Below are positions 1 to 6,041 of a DNA stretch of 8,132 bases, one piece after another. A program made the position numbers and the translations under genes. Source of the stretch: an uncultured Alphaproteobacteria bacterium (lineage in GTDB: Bacteria; Pseudomonadota; Alphaproteobacteria; Micavibrionales; Micavibrionaceae); the NCBI GenBank assembly GCA_937128575.1, contig CAKZMN010000019.1, positions 1 through 8,132 on the forward strand. The letters run 5' to 3'. The notes under the pieces are model-generated. The model had not been told where the DNA came from. It saw only the letters and a list, made by a program, of their open reading frames with translations, and searched no databases. The number at the start of each line of letters is the position of its first letter. Position 1 is the first letter of the stretch.

Positions 1-930
1 CGTGATGTTTTGCCGTTTTTGTTTATGTTTTTGCCAGTGTTTTTATATGGCCTGCTGCGCGATAGGCCGCGCGCGATTGCCTATGTTCTTGGGGCGATCT
101 TGATTGTGGGGTTTTGTTTTGCTATCCGCGCCAGTCTTGATCATCTGGATGCCTCGCTATCATTTTTAGGGATCTTGCCGGAGGCGGGGGAGCTGACCTA
201 TCTTGCCAATTCACCGACTGTTTTGTTTGCTGCGCTGTTTTTGCTTGGCGCGGGTGCGCGGCGTTTTGTAACGCAAGCGGGCATTAAGAATGCAGGGGTA
301 GCCATGGGCATGATTGCACTGGGCGCTTTGATTTTATTGCCTATGATTTTAAGTGCGCAGCGCGCCAGCCTTGGTTATGTGACGCTTTATGTTTGCATCT
401 TGGTGGGGCTGGGCTTATGGCGCTCACCCTATCGCAGTTTGTTTTTAATTGCGCTTGTCGCTGCTTGCTTGGCGCCGATATATGGCGTGATTGGCGGCGC
501 GGCGCATATGGTGATTGATAAAACCAGTCTGGTTGGGTTTAACATGCGATTCGAAGAGATAGCCGCCGTATGGGGCGTGGTTTCTGATGGGCCGCTCAAC
601 CTTATATTTGGGCAAGGCTGGGGCGCGGGGTTTGAATCCCCTGCGGTAGGCGGTGTTCACGTGAATTACACGCATAGTTTGTTTAGCTCTGCGCTTTTGA
701 AAATGGGTCTTTTGGGGCTCGCTCTCGTGGCGTTTTACATGTTTTCTATGGCGATGATTTTGGCGCGCGGGCTTTTTCGCTATCCTCTTTTAACCCTAGC
801 GCTCGCAGGGCCTTTTGCCATTAATGCCTTGCTTTATGCGAGTTTCAAATCACTCGATTTTGGTTTGATCCTGCTATTGATTATTGTTTTGCAGATTAGT
901 CACCAAAATTCTGGGCAAGAACCGCGCTGA
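1..930 (+). CDS. O-antigen ligase / Wzy polymerase-like membrane protein, 5'-truncated by window edge
   Basis: The reading frame is open from base 1, so the TTG at 10 is an internal leucine and the true start lies left of the window; 309 residues are visible. About nine hydrophobic segments mark a polytopic inner-membrane protein. Between the sixth and seventh lies a more polar loop, roughly residues 165-225, with an R-x-E pair near 183-185, a conserved-looking W, a G-rich GQGWGAGF stretch near 204-211 and THS near 224, followed by a membrane helix with GLLGLAL. This loop layout is typical of the O-antigen ligase/polymerase (Wzy_C, WaaL-like) superfamily, which moves lipid-linked glycans at the periplasmic face. 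The family assignment is fairly secure; polymerase versus ligase cannot be decided, although the neighbouring Wzz-like and SLBB export genes favour a polymerase. The C-terminus after the last helix is a short polar tail. The next gene follows after 108 bp. Confidence 0.8.
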   Translation, partial: RDVLPFLFMFLPVFLYGLLRDRPRAIAYVLGAILIVGFCFAIRASLDHLDASLSFLGILPEAGELTYLANSPTVLFAALFLLGAGARRFVTQAGIKNAGVAMGMIALGALILLPMILSAQRASLGYVTLYVCILVGLGLWRSPYRSLFLIALVAACLAPIYGVIGGAAHMVIDKTSLVGFNMRFEEIAAVWGVVSDGPLNLIFGQGWGAGFESPAVGGVHVNYTHSLFSSALLKMGLLGLALVAFYMFSMAMILARGLFRYPLLTLALAGPFAINALLYASFKSLDFGLILLLIIVLQISHQNSGQEPR

Positions 931-931
931 A

Positions 932-943
932 ACATTGCAATGT
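932..943. repeat. 12-bp perfect palindrome in the gap after the polymerase-like gene
   Basis: ACATTGCAATGT is a perfect dyad beginning one base after the TGA stop. It has no loop-forming spacer and no following T-run, so it does not look like an intrinsic terminator; a protein-binding site is the more natural reading. Its inner TTGCAA (935-940) is followed after 17 bp by TACGAA (958-963), a weak -35/-10 pair (4/6 and 3/6 matches to sigma-70 consensus). If this is a promoter for the glycosyltransferase operon at 1039, the palindrome would overlap its -35 element. The palindrome is seen directly; the operator and promoter roles are guesses. Confidence 0.35.
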
Positions 944-1013
944 AGTGCGCGCTAATGTACGAATAAAGGCAAGCCACAATAAAATTACAATTCACGTTTT
1001 TATAGCGTTTTTC

Positions 1014-1020
1014 AGGAAGG
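1014..1020 (+). promoter_or_regulatory. Purine-rich Shine-Dalgarno-like site, unusually far from the start
   Basis: AGGAAGG is the best ribosome-binding match ahead of the glycosyltransferase gene, but it lies 18 nt before the ATG at 1039, well beyond the usual 5-10 nt. No better-placed start exists in frame, because a TAG at 1027-1029 closes the frame just upstream. Either a weaker AGAG (1028-1031) serves the start, or the leader uses a folded or non-canonical spacing. Confidence 0.35.
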
Positions 1021-1038
1021 TTGTCTTAGAGACACATC

Positions 1039-2367
1039 ATGCGTAAGCCATCCGTCATATTTATGAATCGTGTATATGCCCCTAGCCGCGGCGCGAGTGG
1101 TCGTGTTTTGCGTGATTTGGCGCGCGGCTTTATCCGCGAGGGCTGGCAAGTGACGGTGATTACCACTGGTAAGAAACCCGGTATGGAGCTTGATGGCGCG
1201 GTGCGTGTTTTGCGCGTAAAGAGCGCGGGTAAGCCGAAAAACGCGATTGCGTATGCTTGGATATGGCTTAAAATGTTTATCGTTGCGCTTCGTCAGGGCG
1301 CGCCGCATTTATTAATCACTCAAAGCGATCCACCGCTACTTGCCGTTGCTGGGCAGGTGGTCGCGCGTTTTAAAAAATGTCGTCACATCCATTGGTGCCA
1401 TGACGTGTATCCGGATTTGTTTCCTGCGCTGGGCGCGAAATTTCCAAAATTTATTATGCGCTTTATGAAGAGCCGCACTTTGTCCGCTTTGAAGGCTGCC
1501 GATAAGGTAGTGACGATTGGGCGCTGCATGGCGAAGCATTTAACCAACCAAGGGTTGGAATCCAGCAAGATTACGATGATTCCCAATTGGCCTGATCTTG
1601 AATTAACACAAGGCGACGGCGGGGCTGCTGTTTCTAAATCACATAAGGGATTGCCGCCGGAGAAAGTTTGGTTTGAGGGCGCGAAGCCGTTTGATGAGCA
1701 AATTAAAGACGGCCCTAAATTCCGCGTTTTATATGCGGGCAATATTGGTTTGGCGCATCCCATTGAAACCATTTTGGCGGCCGCAGAAGTTTTGAACACT
1801 GACAATCCAGAGATTGAATTTGTGTTTGTGGGTGACGGCCCGCGCTTTGATGAAATTTCAAAACGCCGCGGTCATGGAGGGCTGGATAATATACGCCTTT
1901 TGCCCTATCAGCCGATTGAACGCCTTCGTCAAATCATGGAAAGCGGTGATGTGCATTTGATTTCCATGAAGGATGACGCAGCAGGCTTGCTGGTGCCGTG
2001 TAAGTTATACTCCGCTTTTGCGGCGCAGCGCCCTTGTGTTTTTGTGGGCCCGTCACATTGTGAAGCGGCGCATATTATTGAGGAATATAAGGCCGGTTAT
2101 GTCACGGCACAGGGTGATGTTGATGCGCTGGTCGCGCAGATAAAGAATTACCGTTTCAATAGTGATGATTGGTTTGCGGCCCAAAAGGGCGCGGCTGCCG
2201 CTGGTGAAGTTTTTGTGCCAAGCGCCGCTATTGATGCGTGGGTTGATCGTGCATGGAGCGTGATTAAAAACGAAGTGCCTCGCCCTGATGAAGCATCGAA
2301 AAAGGCAGCGCCAAAGGCCGATGAAAGCACTCAAGAAAAATCCAAGCCCCACGTGGAGGCCGCGTAA
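1039..2367 (+). CDS. GT4-family glycosyltransferase, WbuB-like
   Basis: This is a retaining, GT-B fold glycosyltransferase of 442 residues that would add a nucleotide-activated sugar to a lipid-linked polysaccharide unit at the cytoplasmic membrane face. The N-terminal domain starts with a beta strand (SVIFMNRVYAP) and a G-A-S-GRV loop near 18-23, and carries HDVYPD at 120-125 and the IPNWPD hinge at 181-186, both typical of the WbuB branch. The C-terminal nucleotide-sugar domain has LYAGNIG at 231-237, FVGDGPR at 263-269 and the GLLVPCKLYSAFAAQRP signature at 316-332. The canonical acidic residue of the E-x7-E motif is not obvious in its usual place. Residues from about 411 to 442 are a Lys/Glu/Ala/Pro-rich tail, probably disordered. 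The ATG is the first in-frame start after an upstream TAG. It is the first gene of a tight operon with the Wzz-like gene. The sugar and acceptor cannot be read from the sequence. Confidence 0.87.
   Translation: MRKPSVIFMNRVYAPSRGASGRVLRDLARGFIREGWQVTVITTGKKPGMELDGAVRVLRVKSAGKPKNAIAYAWIWLKMFIVALRQGAPHLLITQSDPPLLAVAGQVVARFKKCRHIHWCHDVYPDLFPALGAKFPKFIMRFMKSRTLSALKAADKVVTIGRCMAKHLTNQGLESSKITMIPNWPDLELTQGDGGAAVSKSHKGLPPEKVWFEGAKPFDEQIKDGPKFRVLYAGNIGLAHPIETILAAAEVLNTDNPEIEFVFVGDGPRFDEISKRRGHGGLDNIRLLPYQPIERLRQIMESGDVHLISMKDDAAGLLVPCKLYSAFAAQRPCVFVGPSHCEAAHIIEEYKAGYVTAQGDVDALVAQIKNYRFNSDDWFAAQKGAAAAGEVFVPSAAIDAWVDRAWSVIKNEVPRPDEASKKAAPKADESTQEKSKPHVEAA
2355..2359 (+). promoter_or_regulatory. Ribosome-binding site of the Wzz-like gene, inside the upstream gene
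   Basis: GGAGG lies in the last codons of the GT4 gene, 8 nt before the ATG at 2368. It fixes that start, and because the ATG directly follows the upstream TAA it suggests translational coupling between the two genes. Confidence 0.75.
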
Positions 2368-3354
2368 ATGAGCGCTGATCATAATATGCAGGGTAAAACA
2401 TTGCGTGATGTGTTTGGCGATTTATGGCGCGCTAAATATGCGCTGGCGCTGGGCATGGTTTTTGGTCTTGTTCTGGCCGCAGGTTTCGTGATGAGCGCCA
2501 CGCCGCATTATAAATCACACATGCTTATTTCCCCCGCCAATCCGATGAACAGCGCGGAGACATCATCGTTAATGGCGGATGATAATTTATTCGCACTCAG
2601 ATATTTGGTGCAGCGCGTTGGCGTTTCGAATTCTTCAGAGTTTTTGCGTTTTGAAAACACCTATGACGGGGCGAGCGTTGCTGAAGTCTTGTTGCAAGAT
2701 CCTAAAATTGTTTCTGGTTTGAAGTTAGATCAGGCCTTTGAGTTTTCAGACGCCAAAGAAAATTGGAACGCTGCGGAGCTATCAAGTTATATTGATGACC
2801 GTGTGAAGTTGGAGCCGGTGGGCGCGAGTGCGATGCGCCGCATGGTATATTTACATCCGCGCGCCGACTTTGGACAGTATTTTTTAAATGCTATCCATGC
2901 GGCGACGGATAATTTAATTCGCAAAACAATCAGCACCGAAGCCACGCAGCGCATTGTGCATCTTCAGGCGTCTGTGCGCCAAACGAACAACCCTGATCAT
3001 CGCCGCGCTTTGACTTCTCTTCTGATGGAGCAGGAGCGTTTGCGGATGCTGGCCTCTGTCGGTACGCCCTATGCGGCGGCGGTGGTGGAGCGCCCGGCTT
3101 CTAGTGCTAAAACAGTTTGGCCTTCGGCTGCGCTTGTGTTTGCCGCGTTTATTGCGGTTGGCGGGCTTGCCGGTTTTATAATTTACAGCGCGTTTAATCC
3201 GGCGGCGGTGCAGGGGCGCGGCGCGCATAGTCCGGCTGCCAAACCCGTTTCGGCAAAGCGCTGGTTTAAAAGCGATAGCGGTAATGCCAATCGTCCATTG
3301 AGCGGACAAGCCTTTAAAGCGCTAAGCGATGATGAAGCGCGCGATGTTGGCTAA
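2368..3354 (+). CDS. Wzz-like polysaccharide chain-length determinant (polysaccharide co-polymerase)
   Basis: Proteins of this type oligomerise in the inner membrane with a large periplasmic domain and control how long the Wzy-dependent polymer grows. The 328 residues show the expected topology: a short cytoplasmic N-terminus, a first transmembrane helix at about 24-43, a periplasmic region to about 250 and a second helix at about 252-275. The periplasmic part begins with YKSHMLISPANP (48-59), a typical strand after the first helix. It ends with a long charged helix (about 165-230) and a short Pro-containing approach to the second helix (ERPASSAKTVWP, 241-252). About 53 residues follow the second helix, rich in Ala, Lys, Ser and Asp, with no Walker motif and no tyrosine cluster. 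It is therefore not a fused tyrosine kinase of the Wzc type. The start is supported by GGAGG 8 nt upstream and abuts the previous stop; the 3' end overlaps the next gene. Confidence 0.85.
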   Translation: MSADHNMQGKTLRDVFGDLWRAKYALALGMVFGLVLAAGFVMSATPHYKSHMLISPANPMNSAETSSLMADDNLFALRYLVQRVGVSNSSEFLRFENTYDGASVAEVLLQDPKIVSGLKLDQAFEFSDAKENWNAAELSSYIDDRVKLEPVGASAMRRMVYLHPRADFGQYFLNAIHAATDNLIRKTISTEATQRIVHLQASVRQTNNPDHRRALTSLLMEQERLRMLASVGTPYAAAVVERPASSAKTVWPSAALVFAAFIAVGGLAGFIIYSAFNPAAVQGRGAHSPAAKPVSAKRWFKSDSGNANRPLSGQAFKALSDDEARDVG

Positions 3355-4201
3355 TCGTTCGATGAGTGGTCGTCCTCATAAAATTCCAATTTCTGTAATT
3401 GTTGTTACCAAAAATGAAGAGCGCCGCGTTGCGCGCTGTCTTGATGCGCTGTCTGATTTTTCCGAAGTGATTATTGTTGATTCGATGAGTGATGATAAAA
3501 CACGCGAGATTGCCGCGACAAAAGGCGCGCGCGTCGTTCAGTTCACGTGGAATGGGCAATATCCAAAAAAGCGTGGTTGGTGCCTTGCGCATCTAGATAC
3601 AGCGCATGATTGGATTTTGTGGATTGACGCGGATGAAATTGTGACGCCTGCGCTGGTTTCTGAATTGCGCGCGCTGAATTTAGGCAAGGCTTATGGCGGG
3701 TATTTCATTCGCGGGCGTTATGTGTTTGAAGGGCAGGCGCTGCGCTTTGGATTAAAGAACAACAAGCTGGCGCTGATGAATAGGGGCGCGATGGAGTTTC
3801 CCGTTATTGATGATTTGGACATTGAGGGGATGGGCGAGATTGAGGGGCATTACCAACCTTGTCTGAAAGACGGGCAGGGAGATTTGCGCATTGGGCAAAT
3901 ATCTGCAGCTTTGTTGCATGATGCTTATGATGATCCTGCCGCTTGGAATGCGCGTCACGTGCGCTATGCGGCTTGGGAGCGGGCAATGGATACGCGCGGC
4001 GCTTGGCCGCGTGAGCAGAGCGCGGCGCGGCGTATTATAAAGGCCATATTCAAGGCTTTGCCGTTTCGCGGGGGCGCAGCATTTTTGCATTGTTATGTTT
4101 GGAAGCTTGGTGCGCTGGATGGCGCCCGCGGTTTTCGTTTTGCCCGTAGCCGGCATCAATATTACCGCATGATTAATCAGGTGCGTTTTAGCGCGCGGTA
4201 A
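3329..4201 (+). CDS. GT2-family glycosyltransferase, WaaE/KdtX-like
   Basis: This is an inverting GT-A glycosyltransferase of up to 290 residues, resembling the WaaE/KdtX group that adds sugars to LPS core or exopolysaccharide units on the cytoplasmic face. Visible motifs are the first strand ISVIVVTKNEE (21-31), VIIVDSMSDDKT (47-58) with the nucleotide-binding aspartate at 51, the DAD metal-binding triad at 100-102 (WILWIDADE), and LLHDAYDD at 195-202. The C-terminal half has the family's basic stretch (ARRIIKAIFKALPFR), a FLHCYVWKLGALDGARGF segment and a closing Y-R-MINQVRF. The start is uncertain. ATGs at 3329, 3332, 3344 and 3362 are all in frame and none has a clear Shine-Dalgarno site. 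The family's usual short N-terminus fits 3362, which lies 7 nt after the wzz stop, whereas 3329 overlaps wzz by 26 bp. Its 3' end overlaps the opposing gene by 25 bp. Confidence 0.87.
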   Translation: MMKRAMLANRSMSGRPHKIPISVIVVTKNEERRVARCLDALSDFSEVIIVDSMSDDKTREIAATKGARVVQFTWNGQYPKKRGWCLAHLDTAHDWILWIDADEIVTPALVSELRALNLGKAYGGYFIRGRYVFEGQALRFGLKNNKLALMNRGAMEFPVIDDLDIEGMGEIEGHYQPCLKDGQGDLRIGQISAALLHDAYDDPAAWNARHVRYAAWERAMDTRGAWPREQSAARRIIKAIFKALPFRGGAAFLHCYVWKLGALDGARGFRFARSRHQYYRMINQVRFSAR

Positions 4202-4950
4202 ATTTGAGGTGCGCGGGTTTTTAAAGTCTGCGCCGCTGCCTGCCGGATTGTAATCATGCGCCGCTGCAATGGGGAGCATAAATTAAGCGCGGCGCGAATT
4301 TCATTTTCCTCCGTTCTTGCTGCGCTTGCATTTACCTGTGACAGGCCGCCGGCTTCGAATACACATAGCGGGAAATTACAGTAATATGCTGCGCCTATTC
4401 TGCGCAAAAATCGTGCGGTGAAATCGTAATCTGCGGCGAGTTTATAGTTTAAATTATAGCGCATATCACCGAGGGCATGGCGTTTATAAATCATGGCCTG
4501 ATGGTGGGTGATCATGCCGAGACTGATTTTTTTATGGTTACGGGCGGTTTTATAAATGGGGCGAGCGCCCTCAATTTCTTCGTAGCAATCGCCGTAGAGA
4601 AAATCGGGCTCATGGTGCTGCTCAATAGCGTTAGAGATGCGCTCTAATGTGTCTGCGGCGGGTAGGGTGTCGCCCGCATTTAGGAATATTAGATATTGGC
4701 CCTTTGCGCTCTCAATACCCTTATTCATGGCATCATAAAGCCCCTGATCAGGCTCGCAAATATGGCGCGTATTTATCTGCGTTAACCATTGCGCTGTCCC
4801 GTCGTCAGATGCGCCATCAACCACAAGCCATTTGTAACCTTTAAAGGTTTGATTTAAAATAGATTTTTGTGTTTTTTGCAGGCCGCTTATGTTGTTCAAC
4901 GTCACTGAAATTAGTGTGATCAGGGGCGTTTTTGTTTCTGCATGCGGCAT
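4177..4950 (-). CDS. GT2-family glycosyltransferase, WcaE-like
   Basis: This is a GT-A fold glycosyltransferase of 257 residues, a soluble or membrane-associated enzyme of polysaccharide assembly. The order of motifs is ITLISVTLNN (11-20), WLVVDGASDDGT (41-52), EPDQGLYDAMNKGI (66-79), the LNAGD motif in place of DxD (90-94), HHQAMIYKR (149-157), AADYDF (172-177) and GGLS (201-204). The EPDQGLYDAMNKG and LNAGD pair is characteristic of colanic-acid WcaE-type transferases and relatives. The ATG start is the first Met of the frame and sits directly before the catalytic domain; the leader has only a weak AGAG as ribosome site. It is transcribed against the operon to its left and divergently from the unknown gene at 5086. 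Its last eight codons lie antisense to the end of the + strand GT2 gene. Donor and acceptor sugars are unknown. Confidence 0.87.
   Translation of the reverse strand: MPHAETKTPLITLISVTLNNISGLQKTQKSILNQTFKGYKWLVVDGASDDGTAQWLTQINTRHICEPDQGLYDAMNKGIESAKGQYLIFLNAGDTLPAADTLERISNAIEQHHEPDFLYGDCYEEIEGARPIYKTARNHKKISLGMITHHQAMIYKRHALGDMRYNLNYKLAADYDFTARFLRRIGAAYYCNFPLCVFEAGGLSQVNASAARTEENEIRAALNLCSPLQRRMITIRQAAAQTLKTRAPQIYRALKRT
4191..4222 (+). terminator. Possible intrinsic terminator of the + strand glycosyltransferase operon
   Basis: CGCGC (4192-4196) can pair with GCGCG (4211-4215) across a 14-nt loop, and five T residues follow at 4218-4222. The stem is all G-C but short, and the loop is large, so strength is uncertain. 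It begins inside the last codons of the + strand gene and lies wholly within the coding region of the opposing - strand gene. Confidence 0.35.
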
Positions 4951-4983
4951 CTTAAGGGCTCTAATTCATCAAATTTTAACTAA

Positions 4984-5011
4984 TTGTGACCTATTATAGA
5001 GCAGGTAAAAC
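4984..5011 (+). promoter_or_regulatory. Weak candidate promoter for the unknown + strand gene
   Basis: TTGTGA (4984-4989) and TAAAAC (5006-5011) are separated by 16 bp and match sigma-70 hexamers at about 4/6 each. Transcription would start near 5018 and leave a leader of roughly 68 nt. An alternative + strand -10 is TATTAT at 4992-4997, which lacks a good -35. Confidence 0.2.
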
Positions 5012-5021
5012 TGCGGATAGG
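4990..5021. repeat. Nested inverted repeat in the divergent control region
   Basis: CCTAT (4990-4994) is complementary to ATAGG (5017-5021), and within it GCAG (5001-5004) is complementary to CTGC (5011-5014) around a GTAAAA loop. The two arms are separated by unequal unpaired stretches (6 and 2 nt), so this is an imperfect structure. It covers the candidate promoter elements of both divergent genes and could be an operator, or chance. Confidence 0.25.
4993..4998 (-). promoter_or_regulatory. Consensus -10 element ahead of the - strand glycosyltransferase
   Basis: On the - strand this reads TATAAT, a perfect sigma-70 -10 hexamer, about 43 nt before the ATG at 4950. No convincing -35 is seen at 16-18 bp; TTGCCT lies at 20 bp (5019-5024). 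It sits in the symmetric nonamer CTATTATAG (4991-4999), so the + strand also reads TATTAT at this spot. Confidence 0.35.
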
Positions 5022-5074
5022 CAATAGAGAATCAAATCGTTTTATTACGCCGCGCAGCATTGATTTAGGTATTT

Positions 5075-5080
5075 AAGGGG
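5075..5080 (+). promoter_or_regulatory. Ribosome-binding site of the unknown gene
   Basis: AAGGGG lies 5 nt before the ATG at 5086, supporting that start and showing that this is a translated gene and not a chance open frame. Confidence 0.6.
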
Positions 5081-5085
5081 CTTTC

Positions 5086-6033
5086 ATGGATAATATTCTA
5101 AGCGGAATTGCGCAACAGGCTACCAAAGACCAATCTTTGGAAGAAAAAGCGCGTATCATGAATGCTTATGTTGAGTTCCAAGAGGGCTTTGCAGCAATGG
5201 GCGAGTTGGGCGAGGTGTTTTCACAATTATTGAGCGCTTTAATGCCGGGCTTTGATTTTAAGTCCTTTTCTGAAAAAAGTGATTCTCTCAATGAAACCAT
5301 TAAAGAAATGAAGCACTTGGCTGGGGAACTAGCGGATGAAGCGAAGAATGGTGATATTACGCAGGAAAATATTATAGGGCACATAAAAGATTCTGCTGCT
5401 CAGTTGGGGCTTGATGAAGCGCAGACAGAGGCATTGGTTGTTGAGGCAACGAAAGAACTACAAGGCAAGAATTTATCTGAGATGAATTTTGAGGAATTTG
5501 CTCTTGAGCTTGGTAATAAACCTTGGGCGCATAAGAGCGGTATTGAATCTGCAGAAGTTACGAAAGCTGGTGTGCAGTTAAGCCACAAGGCCGATAATGA
5601 GCATGTTGAATATAGCGCTGCGATTAAGGTTGAATCATTGGACGACCTTCCTTTTAAAGATGATGGTTTAGTGGTTAGTCAGCCACGTCACGATGGTGAA
5701 TTTGATCCCATGGAAAATGTTAGCCGTGGAGATGTTGAGGCCTTTATAAAAGAGTCGGGCGGCGCAGTTTCCTTTCAACTGGTTCGCGATGCGGATACAG
5801 GGGTGAATATTGGCGCGGCGCTTTTGAATAAAGACGGTGAAGGCCTGCATTTTGATCCAACGGTAGAGATGACTATGAATGAGCTTGATGAAGCTTCAAT
5901 TGCGCGCCTAAAAGAGGCGGAGCCGAAAGCTCTTGAGGTTGAGATGAAGCCAGCTGTTGAGTTGTCTGTTGAAAACCCTGCCATTAAGGTAGACTTGATG
6001 GAGCCCAATATGGGCGCTAATGGTCCTAGCTAG
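5086..6033 (+). CDS. Acidic, cysteine-free protein of unknown function
   Basis: I do not recognise this 315-residue protein. It has no signal peptide, membrane helix, cysteine or nucleotide-binding motif. By my count it has about 62 Asp/Glu against about 27 Lys/Arg, so it is strongly acidic and probably soluble. Residues 1-145 look alpha-helical, with alternating charged and hydrophobic stretches and a hydrophobic patch at 44-57. Residues 150-280 look like mixed strands and helices, with two similar segments near 202-225 and 249-279. The last 35 residues are Pro/Glu/Val-rich and likely extended. A good ribosome site supports the ATG. Four sampled 60-base lines (5281, 5461, 5581, 5641) give 98 G/C in 240, against 39/60 at 1081 and 36/60 at 3001, so it is AT-richer than the upstream operon. 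It appears to be a single-gene unit, divergent from a glycosyltransferase and convergent, 8 bp apart, with the export gene. A link to the polysaccharide is suggested only by position. Confidence 0.8.
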   Translation: MDNILSGIAQQATKDQSLEEKARIMNAYVEFQEGFAAMGELGEVFSQLLSALMPGFDFKSFSEKSDSLNETIKEMKHLAGELADEAKNGDITQENIIGHIKDSAAQLGLDEAQTEALVVEATKELQGKNLSEMNFEEFALELGNKPWAHKSGIESAEVTKAGVQLSHKADNEHVEYSAAIKVESLDDLPFKDDGLVVSQPRHDGEFDPMENVSRGDVEAFIKESGGAVSFQLVRDADTGVNIGAALLNKDGEGLHFDPTVEMTMNELDEASIARLKEAEPKALEVEMKPAVELSVENPAIKVDLMEPNMGANGPS

Positions 6034-6041
6034 AACTAATT

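Noticed and set aside
10..12. TTG as start of the polymerase-like gene
   Set aside because: Codons before it are open to base 1 and there is no ribosome site; it is an internal leucine.
3752..4279. Long - strand open frame of 175 codons opposite the GT2 gene
   Set aside because: It is antisense to a clear glycosyltransferase and its translation shows no domain; a shadow of GC-rich codon use.
4960..4985. CtrA-like TTAA-N7-TTAA pattern on the - strand
   Set aside because: The second half reads TGAA, not TTAA, and such AT-rich matches are frequent by chance in a gap of this composition.
6001..6017. Hairpin GCCCA-ATA-TGGGC near the end of the unknown gene, downstream of the export gene's stop on the - strand
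   Set aside because: The 5-bp stem is perfect, but neither strand has a T-run after it and it lies in coding sequence, so a terminator cannot be supported.
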